From an uncultured Oscillospiraceae bacterium (GTDB taxonomy: Bacteria; Bacillota; Clostridia; Oscillospirales; Oscillospiraceae), in the NCBI GenBank assembly GCA_934661135.1, contig CAKUJA010000012.1, forward strand, positions 1-30,768: a stretch of 30,768 bases of DNA, given 5' to 3'. Numbering within the stretch: position 1 is the stretch's first letter; every line of letters begins with the position of its first letter. Both the position numbers and the translations under genes were made by a program. The notes beneath the pieces were generated by a model. That model searched no databases, was not told the origin of the DNA, and was given only the letters and a program-made list of their open reading frames with translations. This document shows, in pieces, positions 1 through 7,887 of the stretch.

Positions 1-13
1 TGCTTCGCAGACA

Positions 14-32
14 CCTTCCCCGGAGGGGAAGG
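14..32. repeat. GC-rich hairpin, CCTTCCCC-gga-GGGGAAGG
   Basis: A perfect 8-bp inverted repeat with a 3-nt loop lies just beyond the 3' end of argF. No T-run follows on either strand, so it is not a classical intrinsic terminator. Hairpins of this kind are, from memory, dispersed in many Oscillospiraceae genomes; that link is recollection, not a search result. Confidence 0.55.
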
Positions 33-54
33 CAATCCGCTGCGGCGGGGATTT

Positions 55-77
55 GGGCGGACAGAGTCGTCCGCCCC
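55..77. repeat. Dispersed palindrome GGGCGGAC-N6-GTCCGCCC, copy 1
   Basis: An 8-bp perfect stem around AGAGTC lies about 30 bp downstream of the argF stop. The same 23 bases, including the loop and one following C, recur at 30676-30698 at the other end of the window, so this is a dispersed repeat. It may help end or stabilise the arginine mRNA, but no T-tract supports intrinsic termination. Positions 1-106 hold no gene. Confidence 0.75.
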
Positions 78-106
78 GACAGAGGGCAGAGCAAGCCAGC
101 GGATGG

Positions 107-1105
107 TTAGAGGTCTTTGCAGAGGGTGGCGGCCATGACAGCCTTGATCGTGTGCATCCGGTTTTCGGCTTCGTCAAAGACAATGGAGGCGCTGCTCTCG
201 AACACTTCGTCTGTGACCTCCATGGCTTCGAGACCGTATTTCTCGTGGATCTTCCGGCCGATGCCGGTGCCGAGGTCGTGGAAGGCGGGCAGGCAGTGCA
301 TGAACTTGCACTGCTCCCCGGCAAGCGCCATGGCCTTGGCATTGACCTGATAGGGCAGGAGATCATCGATGCGCTGCTGCCAGACCTCGTCCGGCTCGCC
401 CATGGAGACCCAGACATCGGTATAGATGACGTGCGCGCCCTTGACCGCGCTGGCGACATCGGAGTTGAATTCCAGCGTTGCGCCGGTCTCGGCGGCAATC
501 TGCCGGCAGGTCTCGATCAGCGCCTTGTCCGGGAAGTAGGCTTCCGGCGCGCAGGCGACAAAGTGCATTCCCATCTTCGCGCAGCCGACCATGAGCGAAT
601 TGCCCATGTTATAGCGCGCGTCGCCCATATAGACGAGTTTTTTGCCCTCGAGATCGCCGAAATGCTCCTGAATGGTCAGGAAATCAGCCAAGATCTGCGT
701 TGGATGGAACTCGTTCGTCAGACCGTTCCAAACCGGGACTCCCGCGTATTTGGCGAGATCTTCGACAATTTCCTGTCCGAAGCCGCGGTATTCAATGCCG
801 TCAAACATCCGGCCAAGGACGCGGGCGGTGTCGGCGATGGACTCCTTCTTGCCGATCTGCGAGCCGGAGGGATCGAGGTAGACCGGGTGCATCCCGAGAT
901 CCGCCGCGGCGACCTCAAAGGCGCAGCGGGTGCGCGTGGAGGTTTTTTCAAAGATCAGGGCGACATTTTTGCCGGTGCAGAGCTTGTGCGGTGTGCCCGC
1001 CTTTTTTTGAGCCTTCAGCTTGGCGGCCAGCGCAAGAAGCTCGGAAATCTCTGACGGGGTGAAATCCAGCAGCTTCAGAAAATTCTTTTGATAAAACGAA
1101 TTCAT
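107..1105 (-). CDS. argF: Ornithine carbamoyltransferase
   Basis: The 332-residue protein converts ornithine and carbamoyl phosphate to citrulline in the cytoplasm. The carbamoyl-phosphate motif STRTR is at residues 56-60, HPTQ at 134-137 and the ornithine-loop motif HCLP at 270-273, all intact. Length matches the long ornithine carbamoyltransferase form (about 330-335 residues). The start at 1105 is set by AAGGAG just upstream; an in-frame extension would run into the preceding gene. It is the last gene of the operon, 10 nt after the ATPase gene, whose TAA stop runs straight into this ribosome site. The sequence alone does not separate anabolic ArgF from catabolic ArcB, but argG and argH upstream, and no arcA or arcC here, favour biosynthesis. 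Confidence 0.95.
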   Translation of the reverse strand: MNSFYQKNFLKLLDFTPSEISELLALAAKLKAQKKAGTPHKLCTGKNVALIFEKTSTRTRCAFEVAAADLGMHPVYLDPSGSQIGKKESIADTARVLGRMFDGIEYRGFGQEIVEDLAKYAGVPVWNGLTNEFHPTQILADFLTIQEHFGDLEGKKLVYMGDARYNMGNSLMVGCAKMGMHFVACAPEAYFPDKALIETCRQIAAETGATLEFNSDVASAVKGAHVIYTDVWVSMGEPDEVWQQRIDDLLPYQVNAKAMALAGEQCKFMHCLPAFHDLGTGIGRKIHEKYGLEAMEVTDEVFESSASIVFDEAENRMHTIKAVMAATLCKDL

Positions 1106-1115
1106 AGTATTCTCC

Positions 1116-1838
1116 TTATAACACCTTGGCCAAAAACGATTGCAGGCGCTCGGATTTCGGCGCGCCGAAAATTTCATCGGGTGTGCCCTGCTCGGCAACG
1201 ACGCCGCCGTCGAGGAACAGGACGCGGTTGGAGACCTCGCGGGCAAAACCCATCTCATGCGTGACAACGACCATTGTCATACCGCTGACGGCAAGCTCCT
1301 TCATGACGTCGAGCACCTCGCCGACCATCTCGGGGTCGAGCGCGGAGGTCGGCTCGTCAAAGAGCATGACGTCCGGCTCCATGCAGAGCGCGCGCACAAT
1401 GGCAACACGCTGCTTCTGTCCGCCGGAGAGCTGGTTCGGCCACGCGTCCGCGCGGTCAGCCAAGCCGACACGCGCCAGCAGCTCCATGGCCTTCTTCTCA
1501 GCATCAGCCTTCGGCGTTTTTTTGAGCATGATGGGGGCGCAGGTGAGGTTGTCGAGCACGGTCATGTGCGGGAACAGATTGAACTGCTGGAACACCATGC
1601 CCATCTTCTGGCGGTGCTTATTGAGATCGATCTTCTTATCGGTCAGCTCGTCACCCTCGAACAGGATGCTGCCGGAGGTCGGCGTCTCGAGCAGGTTCAA
1701 GCAGCGCAGGAACGTCGACTTGCCGGAGCCGGACGGGCCGATGACGCAGATAACATCGCCCTTGTCGATCTCAACGTTGACGCCCTTGAGCACCTCGAGG
1801 TCGCCGAACGATTTGCAGAGGTCAGTTACGGTTATCAC
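1116..1838 (-). CDS. Polar amino-acid ABC transporter, ATP-binding protein
   Basis: This 240-residue ATPase powers an amino-acid importer at the inner face of the membrane. Walker A GPSGSGKST is at residues 34-42, followed by the Q-loop (MVFQQFNLF), the signature LSGGQ and Walker B with LFDEPTSALD, then the switch histidine in VTHEMG. It belongs to the GlnQ/HisP/ArtP group. I chose a GTG start at 1838 because AAAGGAGG lies about 10 nt upstream; a longer reading from TTG at 1859 would use that ribosome site as codons. The start overlaps the end of the permease gene by 17 nt, suggesting translational coupling. Substrate cannot be read from the ATPase; context suggests a basic amino acid or citrulline. 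Confidence 0.95.
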   Translation of the reverse strand: MITVTDLCKSFGDLEVLKGVNVEIDKGDVICVIGPSGSGKSTFLRCLNLLETPTSGSILFEGDELTDKKIDLNKHRQKMGMVFQQFNLFPHMTVLDNLTCAPIMLKKTPKADAEKKAMELLARVGLADRADAWPNQLSGGQKQRVAIVRALCMEPDVMLFDEPTSALDPEMVGEVLDVMKELAVSGMTMVVVTHEMGFAREVSNRVLFLDGGVVAEQGTPDEIFGAPKSERLQSFLAKVL

Positions 1839-2520
1839 GCTTTGCCAGCCTCCTTTCAAACGAGCCGAGCAGTTTGGAGAGCGCCACGACGAGAATCAGA
1901 TAGGTCGCGGCGACGATGAGCAGCGGGTTGACCGCATCATAGGTGTTGTTCCGGACAAGGTTGCCCGCGCGGGTCAGGTCAACGACGGCAACATAGCCGG
2001 CGACAGCGGTCTCCTTCAGGAGGGCGATCAGCTCATTGCCGATGGCCGGCAGAATGTAGCGAAGCGCCTGCGGGAAGATGATTTTCCGCATGGCTTGCAG
2101 CTTGGACATTCCGAGACTGCGGCCGGCCTCCATCTGGCCGCGGTCGACCGAGTTGATGCCGCCGCGGATAAGCTCAGCCATGTAAGCGCCGGAGTTGATG
2201 CCGAACGTCAGGATGCCGACGGTGATGCCCTCGGCGCTGGTCATAATGATAAAATAGAAAATGAGCAGCAGCACGACAACCGGCACGCCGCGGATAACCG
2301 TGACATAGAGGTCGCAGATCCACGCAAGCGGCTTCAGCGCCTTGCTGTCCTCCGCGCAATATTTGGCGATGGCGATCAGCGTACCGATGAGCACGCCGAT
2401 CAGCAGCGCGCCGAGCGTGATGACGATGGTATTGCCGAAGCCCTCGAGCATCAGTTTCCAGTATTGGGTGTCGATAAACGTTTCGCGGAGCTTTTCCAGC
2501 CAGTCGGTGAAAAAGGTCAT
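1822..2520 (-). CDS. Polar amino-acid ABC transporter, permease
   Basis: A 232-residue inner-membrane permease of the HisM/GlnP type. Hydrophobic segments start near residue 25, and the cytoplasmic coupling loop with the EAA motif (EAGRSLGMSKLQAM) lies in the second half before a conserved FPQALRYILP stretch. A single permease gene implies a homodimer with the ATPase encoded just downstream. GAGGAGG sits about 7 nt before the ATG at 2520. It is separated from the binding-protein gene by 62 nt that contain a strong hairpin, an arrangement that often gives more binding protein than permease. Confidence 0.95.
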   Translation of the reverse strand: MTFFTDWLEKLRETFIDTQYWKLMLEGFGNTIVITLGALLIGVLIGTLIAIAKYCAEDSKALKPLAWICDLYVTVIRGVPVVVLLLIFYFIIMTSAEGITVGILTFGINSGAYMAELIRGGINSVDRGQMEAGRSLGMSKLQAMRKIIFPQALRYILPAIGNELIALLKETAVAGYVAVVDLTRAGNLVRNNTYDAVNPLLIVAATYLILVVALSKLLGSFERRLAKRDNRN

Positions 2521-2545
2521 GCAAACGCCTCCTCTCCCGGATACA

Positions 2546-2570
2546 GGGTCAGGAGCTGTGCTCCTGACCC
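2546..2570 (-). other. Intercistronic hairpin between binding-protein and permease genes
   Basis: GGGTCAGGAGC, loop TGT, GCTCCTGACCC: a perfect 11-bp stem with a 3-nt loop. On the coding strand no U-run follows, so it is unlikely to be a full terminator. Its place just after the solute-binding-protein gene fits an mRNA 3'-end stabiliser or partial attenuator, as known for other ABC importer operons. Confidence 0.7.
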
Positions 2571-2582
2571 ATCCGTATGTGA

Positions 2583-3374
2583 TTATTGATTTTCGGGGGA
2601 TGTATAGGGCGCTTCGTACTTTTCAAAGATCGAAGCGATGGTGCCGTCCGCCACAAGACCGTTCAGGATCGTGTTGATCTCGGCAACAAGATCTTCACTG
2701 CCGAAGGCGAAGGCGAAGGCATAGGGTTCGGTGGTCATAGCTTCGTCGAGGATAACAAGCTGGTCGCCGCCGTTGGCGTTATAGACCTTGACCATGTCGG
2801 CCGCCGTCAGGTCATCGATGACCCAGGCGTCGACCTTGCCGCTGGTCAGCGCGGTCTGCGCGTCGCTGTTGGCCGCGAAGGAGCTGACGTCGTAGCCGCT
2901 ATCCATGCAGAAGCTCTCTGCGGTGGTGCCGGTCTGGACGGAGACTTTCTTGCCTTCGAGGTCGGCCTTGCAGGTGATGGAGCTGCCCTCGGTCACGACG
3001 ATGGCCTGTGCCGCAAGGCAGTAGGGATCGGTAAAGAGGACGTTCTTCTGGCGCTTTTCAGTGACGGAGATGCCGGAGACGCCAACATCAAATTTGCCGG
3101 CCTGCACGCCGGGGAGGACGGAGTCGAAATCCATCTGATTGATCTCGAGCGTGACGCCGAGTTTCTCGCAGATGAGGTTCAGGACGTCGATTTCGATACC
3201 GGTGACGCTGCCGTCTTCGCCGAGGGACTCAAAGGGAGGGAAGTCGGGACTGGTGGCGATGGTGAGCTTGCCGGCCTTCTGGACGCTCTTGAGCGTGGTA
3301 CCTTTCTTGGAGCAGCCGGTGAACATAGCAACCAGCATCAATGCCGCAAGCAGCAGGGCAAGGAATTTTTTCAT
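2583..3374 (-). CDS. Polar amino-acid ABC transporter, substrate-binding lipoprotein
   Basis: A 263-residue extracytoplasmic solute-binding protein of family 3. A lipoprotein signal runs from residue 1 to the lipobox ending FTGC (Cys21), so the protein is anchored to the outer face of the membrane. The mature part has the family pattern LTIATSPDFPPFE, IEIDVLNLICEKLG and FDVGVSGISVTEKRQKNVLF, which contributes the ligand carboxylate-binding region. Start 3374 is the ATG before MKKFLALLL with AAGGAG upstream; that ribosome site lies inside the last codons of argH, whose stop is 2 nt away, so the two genes are tightly coupled. Ligand class is inferred from the arginine operon, not proven. Confidence 0.95.
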   Translation of the reverse strand: MKKFLALLLAALMLVAMFTGCSKKGTTLKSVQKAGKLTIATSPDFPPFESLGEDGSVTGIEIDVLNLICEKLGVTLEINQMDFDSVLPGVQAGKFDVGVSGISVTEKRQKNVLFTDPYCLAAQAIVVTEGSSITCKADLEGKKVSVQTGTTAESFCMDSGYDVSSFAANSDAQTALTSGKVDAWVIDDLTAADMVKVYNANGGDQLVILDEAMTTEPYAFAFAFGSEDLVAEINTILNGLVADGTIASIFEKYEAPYTSPENQ

Positions 3375-3376
3375 GG

Positions 3377-4756
3377 TTAAAAGTCTCCTTTTACAAGACA
3401 TTCGTTGACGTAGTCGATCTGCGCCTGCACGCGGGCCGGGCCGCCCTCGCTTGTGCGCTTTTCGACGCAGGCGGTGAGGTCGATGGCAGCGTAGACGTCG
3501 GAATCGAACAGATCGCTATACTGTTTATAGGTTGTAAGAGAAAGTTCTTCGAGCACGGCACCGGACTTGACGCAGTCGCCGACGATGGAGCCGGAGATTT
3601 TATAGGCGCTTCGGAACGGGAGTCCCTTTCGCACCAGATAGTCGGCGAGGTCGGTGGCGTTGATAAAGCCGCGCTGCGCGGCGCGCTTCATGGCGTCGGG
3701 TTTGGCGTGCATCGTGGCGATCATGCCAGTCATCACAGGAAGGCACATTGAAATGGTGTCGCAGGCGTCGAACACGCCCTCCTTGTCCTCCTGCATATCC
3801 TTGTTGTAGGCCATGGGGAGACCCTTGAGCACGGTGAGCATCCCCATGAGGTCGCCGTAGACGCGGCCGGTCTTGCCGCGGATGAGCTCCGCCATGTCGG
3901 AATTCTTTTTCTGGGGCATGATGGAGGAGCCGGTCGTATAGGCGTCGGACAGCTCCACAAAGCCGAACTCCCAGCTTGTCCAGAGAATGAGCTCCTCGGA
4001 AAGACGCGACAGGTGCATCATCTGGATGGAAAGCGCACTCAAGAACTCCACGCAGAAGTCGCGGTCGGACACACCGTCGAGCGAGTTCATGCAGATGCCG
4101 TCAAAGCCAAGCGCATCTGCTTCCATACGGCGGTCGGTGGGATAGGTTGTGCCGGCGAGGGCACAGCAGCCGATGGGACTGCGGTTCATTCGTCGCCGGC
4201 AATCGCCAAGACGGGCCAGATCGCGCAGAAGCATCATGGCGTAGGCCATCAGATGGTGGCCGAACGTGATCGGCTGGGCGCGCTGAAGGTGCGTATAGCC
4301 GGGCATGATGGCCGTTTTGTATTCCGCGGCGCGCGCGGTGAGCGCTTCGATCAGCGTTTTCGTCTGCGCGGAGATCGCGTCGCACTGCTCTCGCAGGTAC
4401 ATCCGCAAATCCAGCGCGACCTGATCGTTACGGCTGCGCGCGGTATGCAGCTTTTTGCCGATGTCGCCGAGCCGCTCGGTGAGAACTTGCTCGACAAACA
4501 TATGAATATCTTCGCAGGTTGGGTCAAATTGCAGGGTGCCGGCATCGAGATCGTCTAACACGGTTTGCAGGCCGTCGATCAGCGTATCGGCGTCCGCCTT
4601 GCTCAAGATACCGGTTGCGCCGAGCATGGCGGCGTGCGCCATGCTGCCGGTGATGTCCTGCCGGTACATCCGGCAGTCGAAGCCGATGGAGGAATTGAAA
4701 TCATCCGCCAGATGGTCGGTCTGTCCATCGGTTCGCCCTGCCCACATTTTTGCCAT
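3377..4756 (-). CDS. argH: Argininosuccinate lyase
   Basis: The 459-residue enzyme cleaves argininosuccinate to arginine and fumarate, the last step of arginine synthesis, as a cytoplasmic homotetramer. The fumarase/aspartase signature GSSIMPQKKN is at residues 276-285, including the mobile loop with the catalytic serine. HTARSRND (104-111) and THLQ (155-158) with the general-acid histidine are intact. Length is usual for the family. The ATG at 4756 has AAGGAAGTG upstream. It is separated from argG by about 200 bp containing a dispersed palindromic element, yet its direction and pathway place it in the same operon. Confidence 0.97.
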   Translation of the reverse strand: MAKMWAGRTDGQTDHLADDFNSSIGFDCRMYRQDITGSMAHAAMLGATGILSKADADTLIDGLQTVLDDLDAGTLQFDPTCEDIHMFVEQVLTERLGDIGKKLHTARSRNDQVALDLRMYLREQCDAISAQTKTLIEALTARAAEYKTAIMPGYTHLQRAQPITFGHHLMAYAMMLLRDLARLGDCRRRMNRSPIGCCALAGTTYPTDRRMEADALGFDGICMNSLDGVSDRDFCVEFLSALSIQMMHLSRLSEELILWTSWEFGFVELSDAYTTGSSIMPQKKNSDMAELIRGKTGRVYGDLMGMLTVLKGLPMAYNKDMQEDKEGVFDACDTISMCLPVMTGMIATMHAKPDAMKRAAQRGFINATDLADYLVRKGLPFRSAYKISGSIVGDCVKSGAVLEELSLTTYKQYSDLFDSDVYAAIDLTACVEKRTSEGGPARVQAQIDYVNECLVKGDF

Positions 4757-4776
4757 GCTCAGTCACTTCCTTTTCT

Positions 4777-4940
4777 GGGAAACCTCTGAAGAGTTCCTTT
4801 TCGGCCTTCGCCGGATCTTTTGCCCCAATGCTGCGGTTTGAAAAACTTGAAATCCACAAAGGATGTCTGCGTTTTTCAAATCTTGCCTTGAGTCAAAATC
4901 TCTCGGCAAATGCTCTCAAGGATCTCATCAGAGCTTTCCC
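4777..4940 (-). repeat. Palindromic dispersed element, copy D (argG-argH gap)
   Basis: A 164-bp copy of the four-member family. Ends form an inverted repeat: GGGAAACCTCTGAAGAG (4777-4793) and CTCATCAGAGCTTTCCC (4924-4940), matching 15 of 17. On the minus strand its core runs parallel to copy A at 8655-8817, including GAGAGATTTT, AAGATTTGAAAA, ATTTCAAG, TTTTTCAAACCGCAG and AAAAGATCCG. The central stem is at 4849-4867 (GGATGTC side pairing GAAATCC). Flanking TA dinucleotides are not visible, so this may be an older copy. It begins 12 bp after the argG stop and ends 20 bp before the argH start. No gene lies in this gap. Confidence 0.8.
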
Positions 4941-4952
4941 CGTGTTCTATCA

Positions 4953-6173
4953 TTAAAGTTTGCCTTGTTCTCTCAAAGCCTCGACCTGCGTCGGCAGCCC
5001 CCAGATGTTGATGAAGCCGGCGGCCTGCGCCTGATCGTAGTCGCTCTCGCCGAAGGTGACAAGCTCCTCGCTATACAGGGAGTAGGGACTGGTGGTGCCG
5101 GCAGGGATGATGTTTCCCTTGTAGAGCTTCAGCTTCACGGAGCCGGTGACATACTTGTTGGATTCATTGGCAAAGGCAACGAGCGCGTTGGTCAGCGCGG
5201 AATACCACTTGCCGTTGTAGATCTGGTCGGCCATGACGACGGCCAGCTTCTTCTTCTCGTGCAGCGTATCCTTGTCGACCGTCAGCATCTCGAGCTGCTC
5301 ATGCGCGAAGTAGAGGATGGAGCCGCCCGGGGTCTCGTAGACGCCGCGATCCTTCATGCCGATCAGACGATTCTCGACGATGTCGATGATTCCGATGCCG
5401 TTGGCACCGCCGATGGCGTTCAGCTTTTCGATGATCTTGCTGGCCTTCATCTTCTCGCCGTCGAGGGCAACCGGTGCGCCCGCTTCAAAGTCAATGGTGA
5501 CATAGGTGGGCTTGTCTGGCGCCTGCATCGGGGAGACCCCCATTTCGAGGAAACCGGGTTTGTCGTAATCCGGCTCGTTGGCGGGATCTTCGAGGTCGAG
5601 ACCCTCATGGCTCAGGTGCCAGAGGTTCTTATCCTTGGAGTAGTTCGTCTCACGGCTGATCTTCAGCGGCACATGATGCGCTTCGGCATAGTCGATTTCT
5701 TCGTCTCTGGACTTGATGTCCCACTCACGCCACGGTGCGATGACCTTCATCTCAGGTGCGAAGCGCTTGATTGCCAGCTCGAAGCGAACCTGATCGTTGC
5801 CCTTGCCGGTTGCACCGTGCGCGATGGCGTCGGCTCCTTCGGCGATGGCGATCTCTGCCAGTTTCTTGCCGATGACCGGGCGGGCGAACGCGGTGCCGAG
5901 CAGATAGGTTTCATACTTGGCGTCCATCTTCATGGCCGGGACGATGACATCGTCGACCATCTCGTCGACCAGATCGGCAACGATCAGCTTGCTGGCGCCG
6001 GTCTTGAGCGCCTTTTCTTCCAGTCCTTCCAGCTCATCAGCCTGACCGACGTTGCCGGCTACGGCAATGATTTCGGGATTGTTGTAGTTCTCCTTCAGCC
6101 ATGGAATGATGATTGAGGTATCGAGACCGCCGGAATACGCAAGAACGATTTTTTTGATTTCATTTTTATTCAT
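4953..6173 (-). CDS. argG: Argininosuccinate synthase
   Basis: The 406-residue cytoplasmic enzyme joins citrulline and aspartate with ATP to give argininosuccinate. The N-terminal pyrophosphatase-type ATP loop AYSGGLDTS is at residues 12-20, and the family blocks GATGKGNDQVRFE and the citrulline/aspartate-binding region follow. Length matches the bacterial family (about 400-410). The ATG at 6173 has GGAGG 8 nt upstream; a TTG two codons earlier is possible but poorly spaced. It is the first gene of the operon, reading away from a promoter at 6222-6249, with tandem repeats that might bind an arginine repressor. Confidence 0.97.
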   Translation of the reverse strand: MNKNEIKKIVLAYSGGLDTSIIIPWLKENYNNPEIIAVAGNVGQADELEGLEEKALKTGASKLIVADLVDEMVDDVIVPAMKMDAKYETYLLGTAFARPVIGKKLAEIAIAEGADAIAHGATGKGNDQVRFELAIKRFAPEMKVIAPWREWDIKSRDEEIDYAEAHHVPLKISRETNYSKDKNLWHLSHEGLDLEDPANEPDYDKPGFLEMGVSPMQAPDKPTYVTIDFEAGAPVALDGEKMKASKIIEKLNAIGGANGIGIIDIVENRLIGMKDRGVYETPGGSILYFAHEQLEMLTVDKDTLHEKKKLAVVMADQIYNGKWYSALTNALVAFANESNKYVTGSVKLKLYKGNIIPAGTTSPYSLYSEELVTFGESDYDQAQAAGFINIWGLPTQVEALREQGKL

Positions 6174-6221
6174 ATCCAATTCCTCCGTTTATCATGGGGT
6201 GGTGTGTTTGTTTATGCGCTT

Positions 6222-6271
6222 ATTATACATCGATATTCGCATTTGTCAAGCATTTATTCAGCATTTATTCA
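6222..6271 (-). promoter_or_regulatory. argG operon promoter with tandem 11-bp repeats
   Basis: On the minus strand, TTGACA (6244-6249) and TATAAT (6222-6227) are separated by 16 bp, both perfect hexamers. Directly upstream lie two identical tandem copies of TGAATAAATGC (6250-6260 and 6261-6271), and then ATTCATCAAAAATGAAT overlaps the far end. TGAAT/ATTCA are the half-site letters of ArgR/AhrC boxes, so arginine repression is plausible; the arrangement here is direct plus everted, not the textbook inverted box, so this is a candidate only. Confidence 0.7.
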
Positions 6272-6365
6272 TTTTTGATGAATTTTATCAAGGGTTACAA
6301 CCGACACCCTTTCTCCCGCCCCCGCTTTTGTCAGGTTGCATAAATTCTCATTTACTTTCCGCAAT

Positions 6366-6394
6366 TTGCGTTTCCCTGCCGCATATGTTATACT
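6366..6394 (+). promoter_or_regulatory. Probable promoter of antiporter-mgtC operon
   Basis: TTGCGT (6366-6371), 17-bp spacer, TATACT (6389-6394). The -10 is good and the -35 weak. Transcription would start near 6401, giving a short leader of about 38 nt before the ATG at 6439. It is divergent from the argG promoter; 6174-6438 holds no gene. Confidence 0.55.
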
Positions 6395-6402
6395 GAATAT
6401 CC

Positions 6403-6415
6403 AGGGTGTATCTGA
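6403..6415 (+). repeat. Solitary end-like sequence of the palindromic element family
   Basis: AGGGTGTATCTGA here is identical over 13 bases to one end of copy B (the reverse complement of the right end at 19055-19070). No partner end or core is visible nearby, so it is either a relic, a solo end, or chance. It falls at the probable transcript start of the antiporter gene. Confidence 0.35.
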
Positions 6416-6438
6416 CAGAAAGGAGCGGCGGAAACACA

Positions 6439-7884
6439 ATGCTTTCTTCTTTGATTTCGTCGGCGCAGCCGGTCGCCGCGGTGATTATCAGCGTAGCGCT
6501 GATGATGTTTTCCGGCTTTGCGATGACGCGCATCACGCGGCTGGCGCGGCTGCCGAATGTGACGGCCTATATCCTTGCCGGGATTCTGCTGGGGCCATAC
6601 TGCCTGAAGCTGGTGCCGGGCACGATCATCGACGGCATGGATTTTTTATCTGATATTGCACTGGCGTTCATTGCGTTTTCCACCGGCGAATTTTTCAAGC
6701 TGTCCGTTTTGCGGCAAAACGGATGGCGCGTGGTATGGATCACGGTGCTGGAGGCGACGCTGGCCTCGGTGCTGGTCTTTTTCCTGACCTATTCCCTGCT
6801 CGGACTGCCGCTGGCCTTTTCGGTGGTACTCGCAGCGCTGGCTTCGGCGACGGCACCGGCATCGACGATGATGACGATCCGGCAGACCGGCGCGAAGGGT
6901 GATTTTGTCAATACGCTCTTGCAGGTGGTGGCGCTGGACGACGTGGTTGGATTGGTGCTCTACTCGGTTGCCATCTCCGTGGCGCTGGCTGCACAGGGCG
7001 GCGACGGCTTCTCCGCCGGGACGCTGCTGCGGCCGCTGGCGGCGAACCTCGGTGTGTTTCTGCTGGGCGGCGCGTTCGGTCTGCTGATGAAGCTGCTGAT
7101 GCCGAGCCGCCGCTCCACCGACAACAAGCTGATTATCGCGGTGGCGATGCTGTTCGCGTTCTGCGGCGTATGCGCGCTGCTTGGCGTATCGCCGCTGCTC
7201 GGCTGTATGTCGATGGGGACGGTATACACCAACATTGCCGCAGACGACAAGCTGTTTAAGCAGCTCAACTATTTCAGTCCGCCGATTCTGCTGCTGTTTT
7301 TTGTACGATCCGGGATGTCTTTTCGGCTGGATACGCTCGTCTCCGGCGCGGCGGGCGGGTTGGGCGTGCCGCTGCTGGCCGTCGGCGTGAGCTATTTCTT
7401 CGTGCGAATTCTCGGGAAATACGCCGGTGCGTGGCTTGGCTGCGCACTGGTTCGGAAACCGGCAAAGGTTCGCAACTTTCTCGGCCTTGCGCTGATTCCG
7501 CAGGCCGGCGTGGCCATCGGTCTTGCGGCGCTCGGCGCGCGGACGCTCGGCGGCGAGACCGGGCAAGCGCTTCAGACGATCATCCTCTCGTCCAGCGTGC
7601 TCTATGAGCTGGTCGGCCCGGCGTGCGCAAAGCTGTCGCTGTACCTGTCCGGCTCATATTCCACAAAGCTGGAGGAGCTGGCGGACGTCCCCGCACAGGC
7701 GGCGGACGGCACGCCGAAAACCGCAGTGGAGCTGCTGACAGAGCGGATTGCAAAGATTCAGCAGGAGCTCCCGCAGCACAGTGACCTGCTCACGGAGGAT
7801 GAGGACGCATTCCTTGAAGCCGCGGAGGAACAGGCGCTTGCAGCGCAGCGGCCGATGCGGCGCGGTCTATTTTTCAGGAGGTAG
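6439..7884 (+). CDS. CPA2-family cation:proton antiporter
   Basis: A 481-residue polytopic membrane protein of the Na+/H+ exchanger superfamily (Pfam Na_H_Exchanger type). About a dozen hydrophobic segments fill residues 10-410; the ion-site motif ALDDVVGL with paired aspartates D167-D168 indicates an electrogenic, CPA2-like exchanger. The ATAPAS motif (about 137-142) belongs to the crossed-helix region. The C-terminal 70 residues are charged and lack a Rossmann/TrkA-N domain. I chose ATG 6439 with AAAGGAG upstream over an earlier GTG at 6406, which lies too close to the promoter. It has a paralogue at 21156-22442 and is 3 nt from the mgtC-like gene. The ion (Na+ or K+) cannot be assigned. 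Confidence 0.9.
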   Translation: MLSSLISSAQPVAAVIISVALMMFSGFAMTRITRLARLPNVTAYILAGILLGPYCLKLVPGTIIDGMDFLSDIALAFIAFSTGEFFKLSVLRQNGWRVVWITVLEATLASVLVFFLTYSLLGLPLAFSVVLAALASATAPASTMMTIRQTGAKGDFVNTLLQVVALDDVVGLVLYSVAISVALAAQGGDGFSAGTLLRPLAANLGVFLLGGAFGLLMKLLMPSRRSTDNKLIIAVAMLFAFCGVCALLGVSPLLGCMSMGTVYTNIAADDKLFKQLNYFSPPILLLFFVRSGMSFRLDTLVSGAAGGLGVPLLAVGVSYFFVRILGKYAGAWLGCALVRKPAKVRNFLGLALIPQAGVAIGLAALGARTLGGETGQALQTIILSSSVLYELVGPACAKLSLYLSGSYSTKLEELADVPAQAADGTPKTAVELLTERIAKIQQELPQHSDLLTEDEDAFLEAAEEQALAAQRPMRRGLFFRR

Positions 7885-7887
7885 CAT

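Noticed and set aside
1126..2589. A 487-codon open frame on the plus strand
   Set aside because: Antisense of the ABC transporter genes; serine/arginine-rich translation without motifs.
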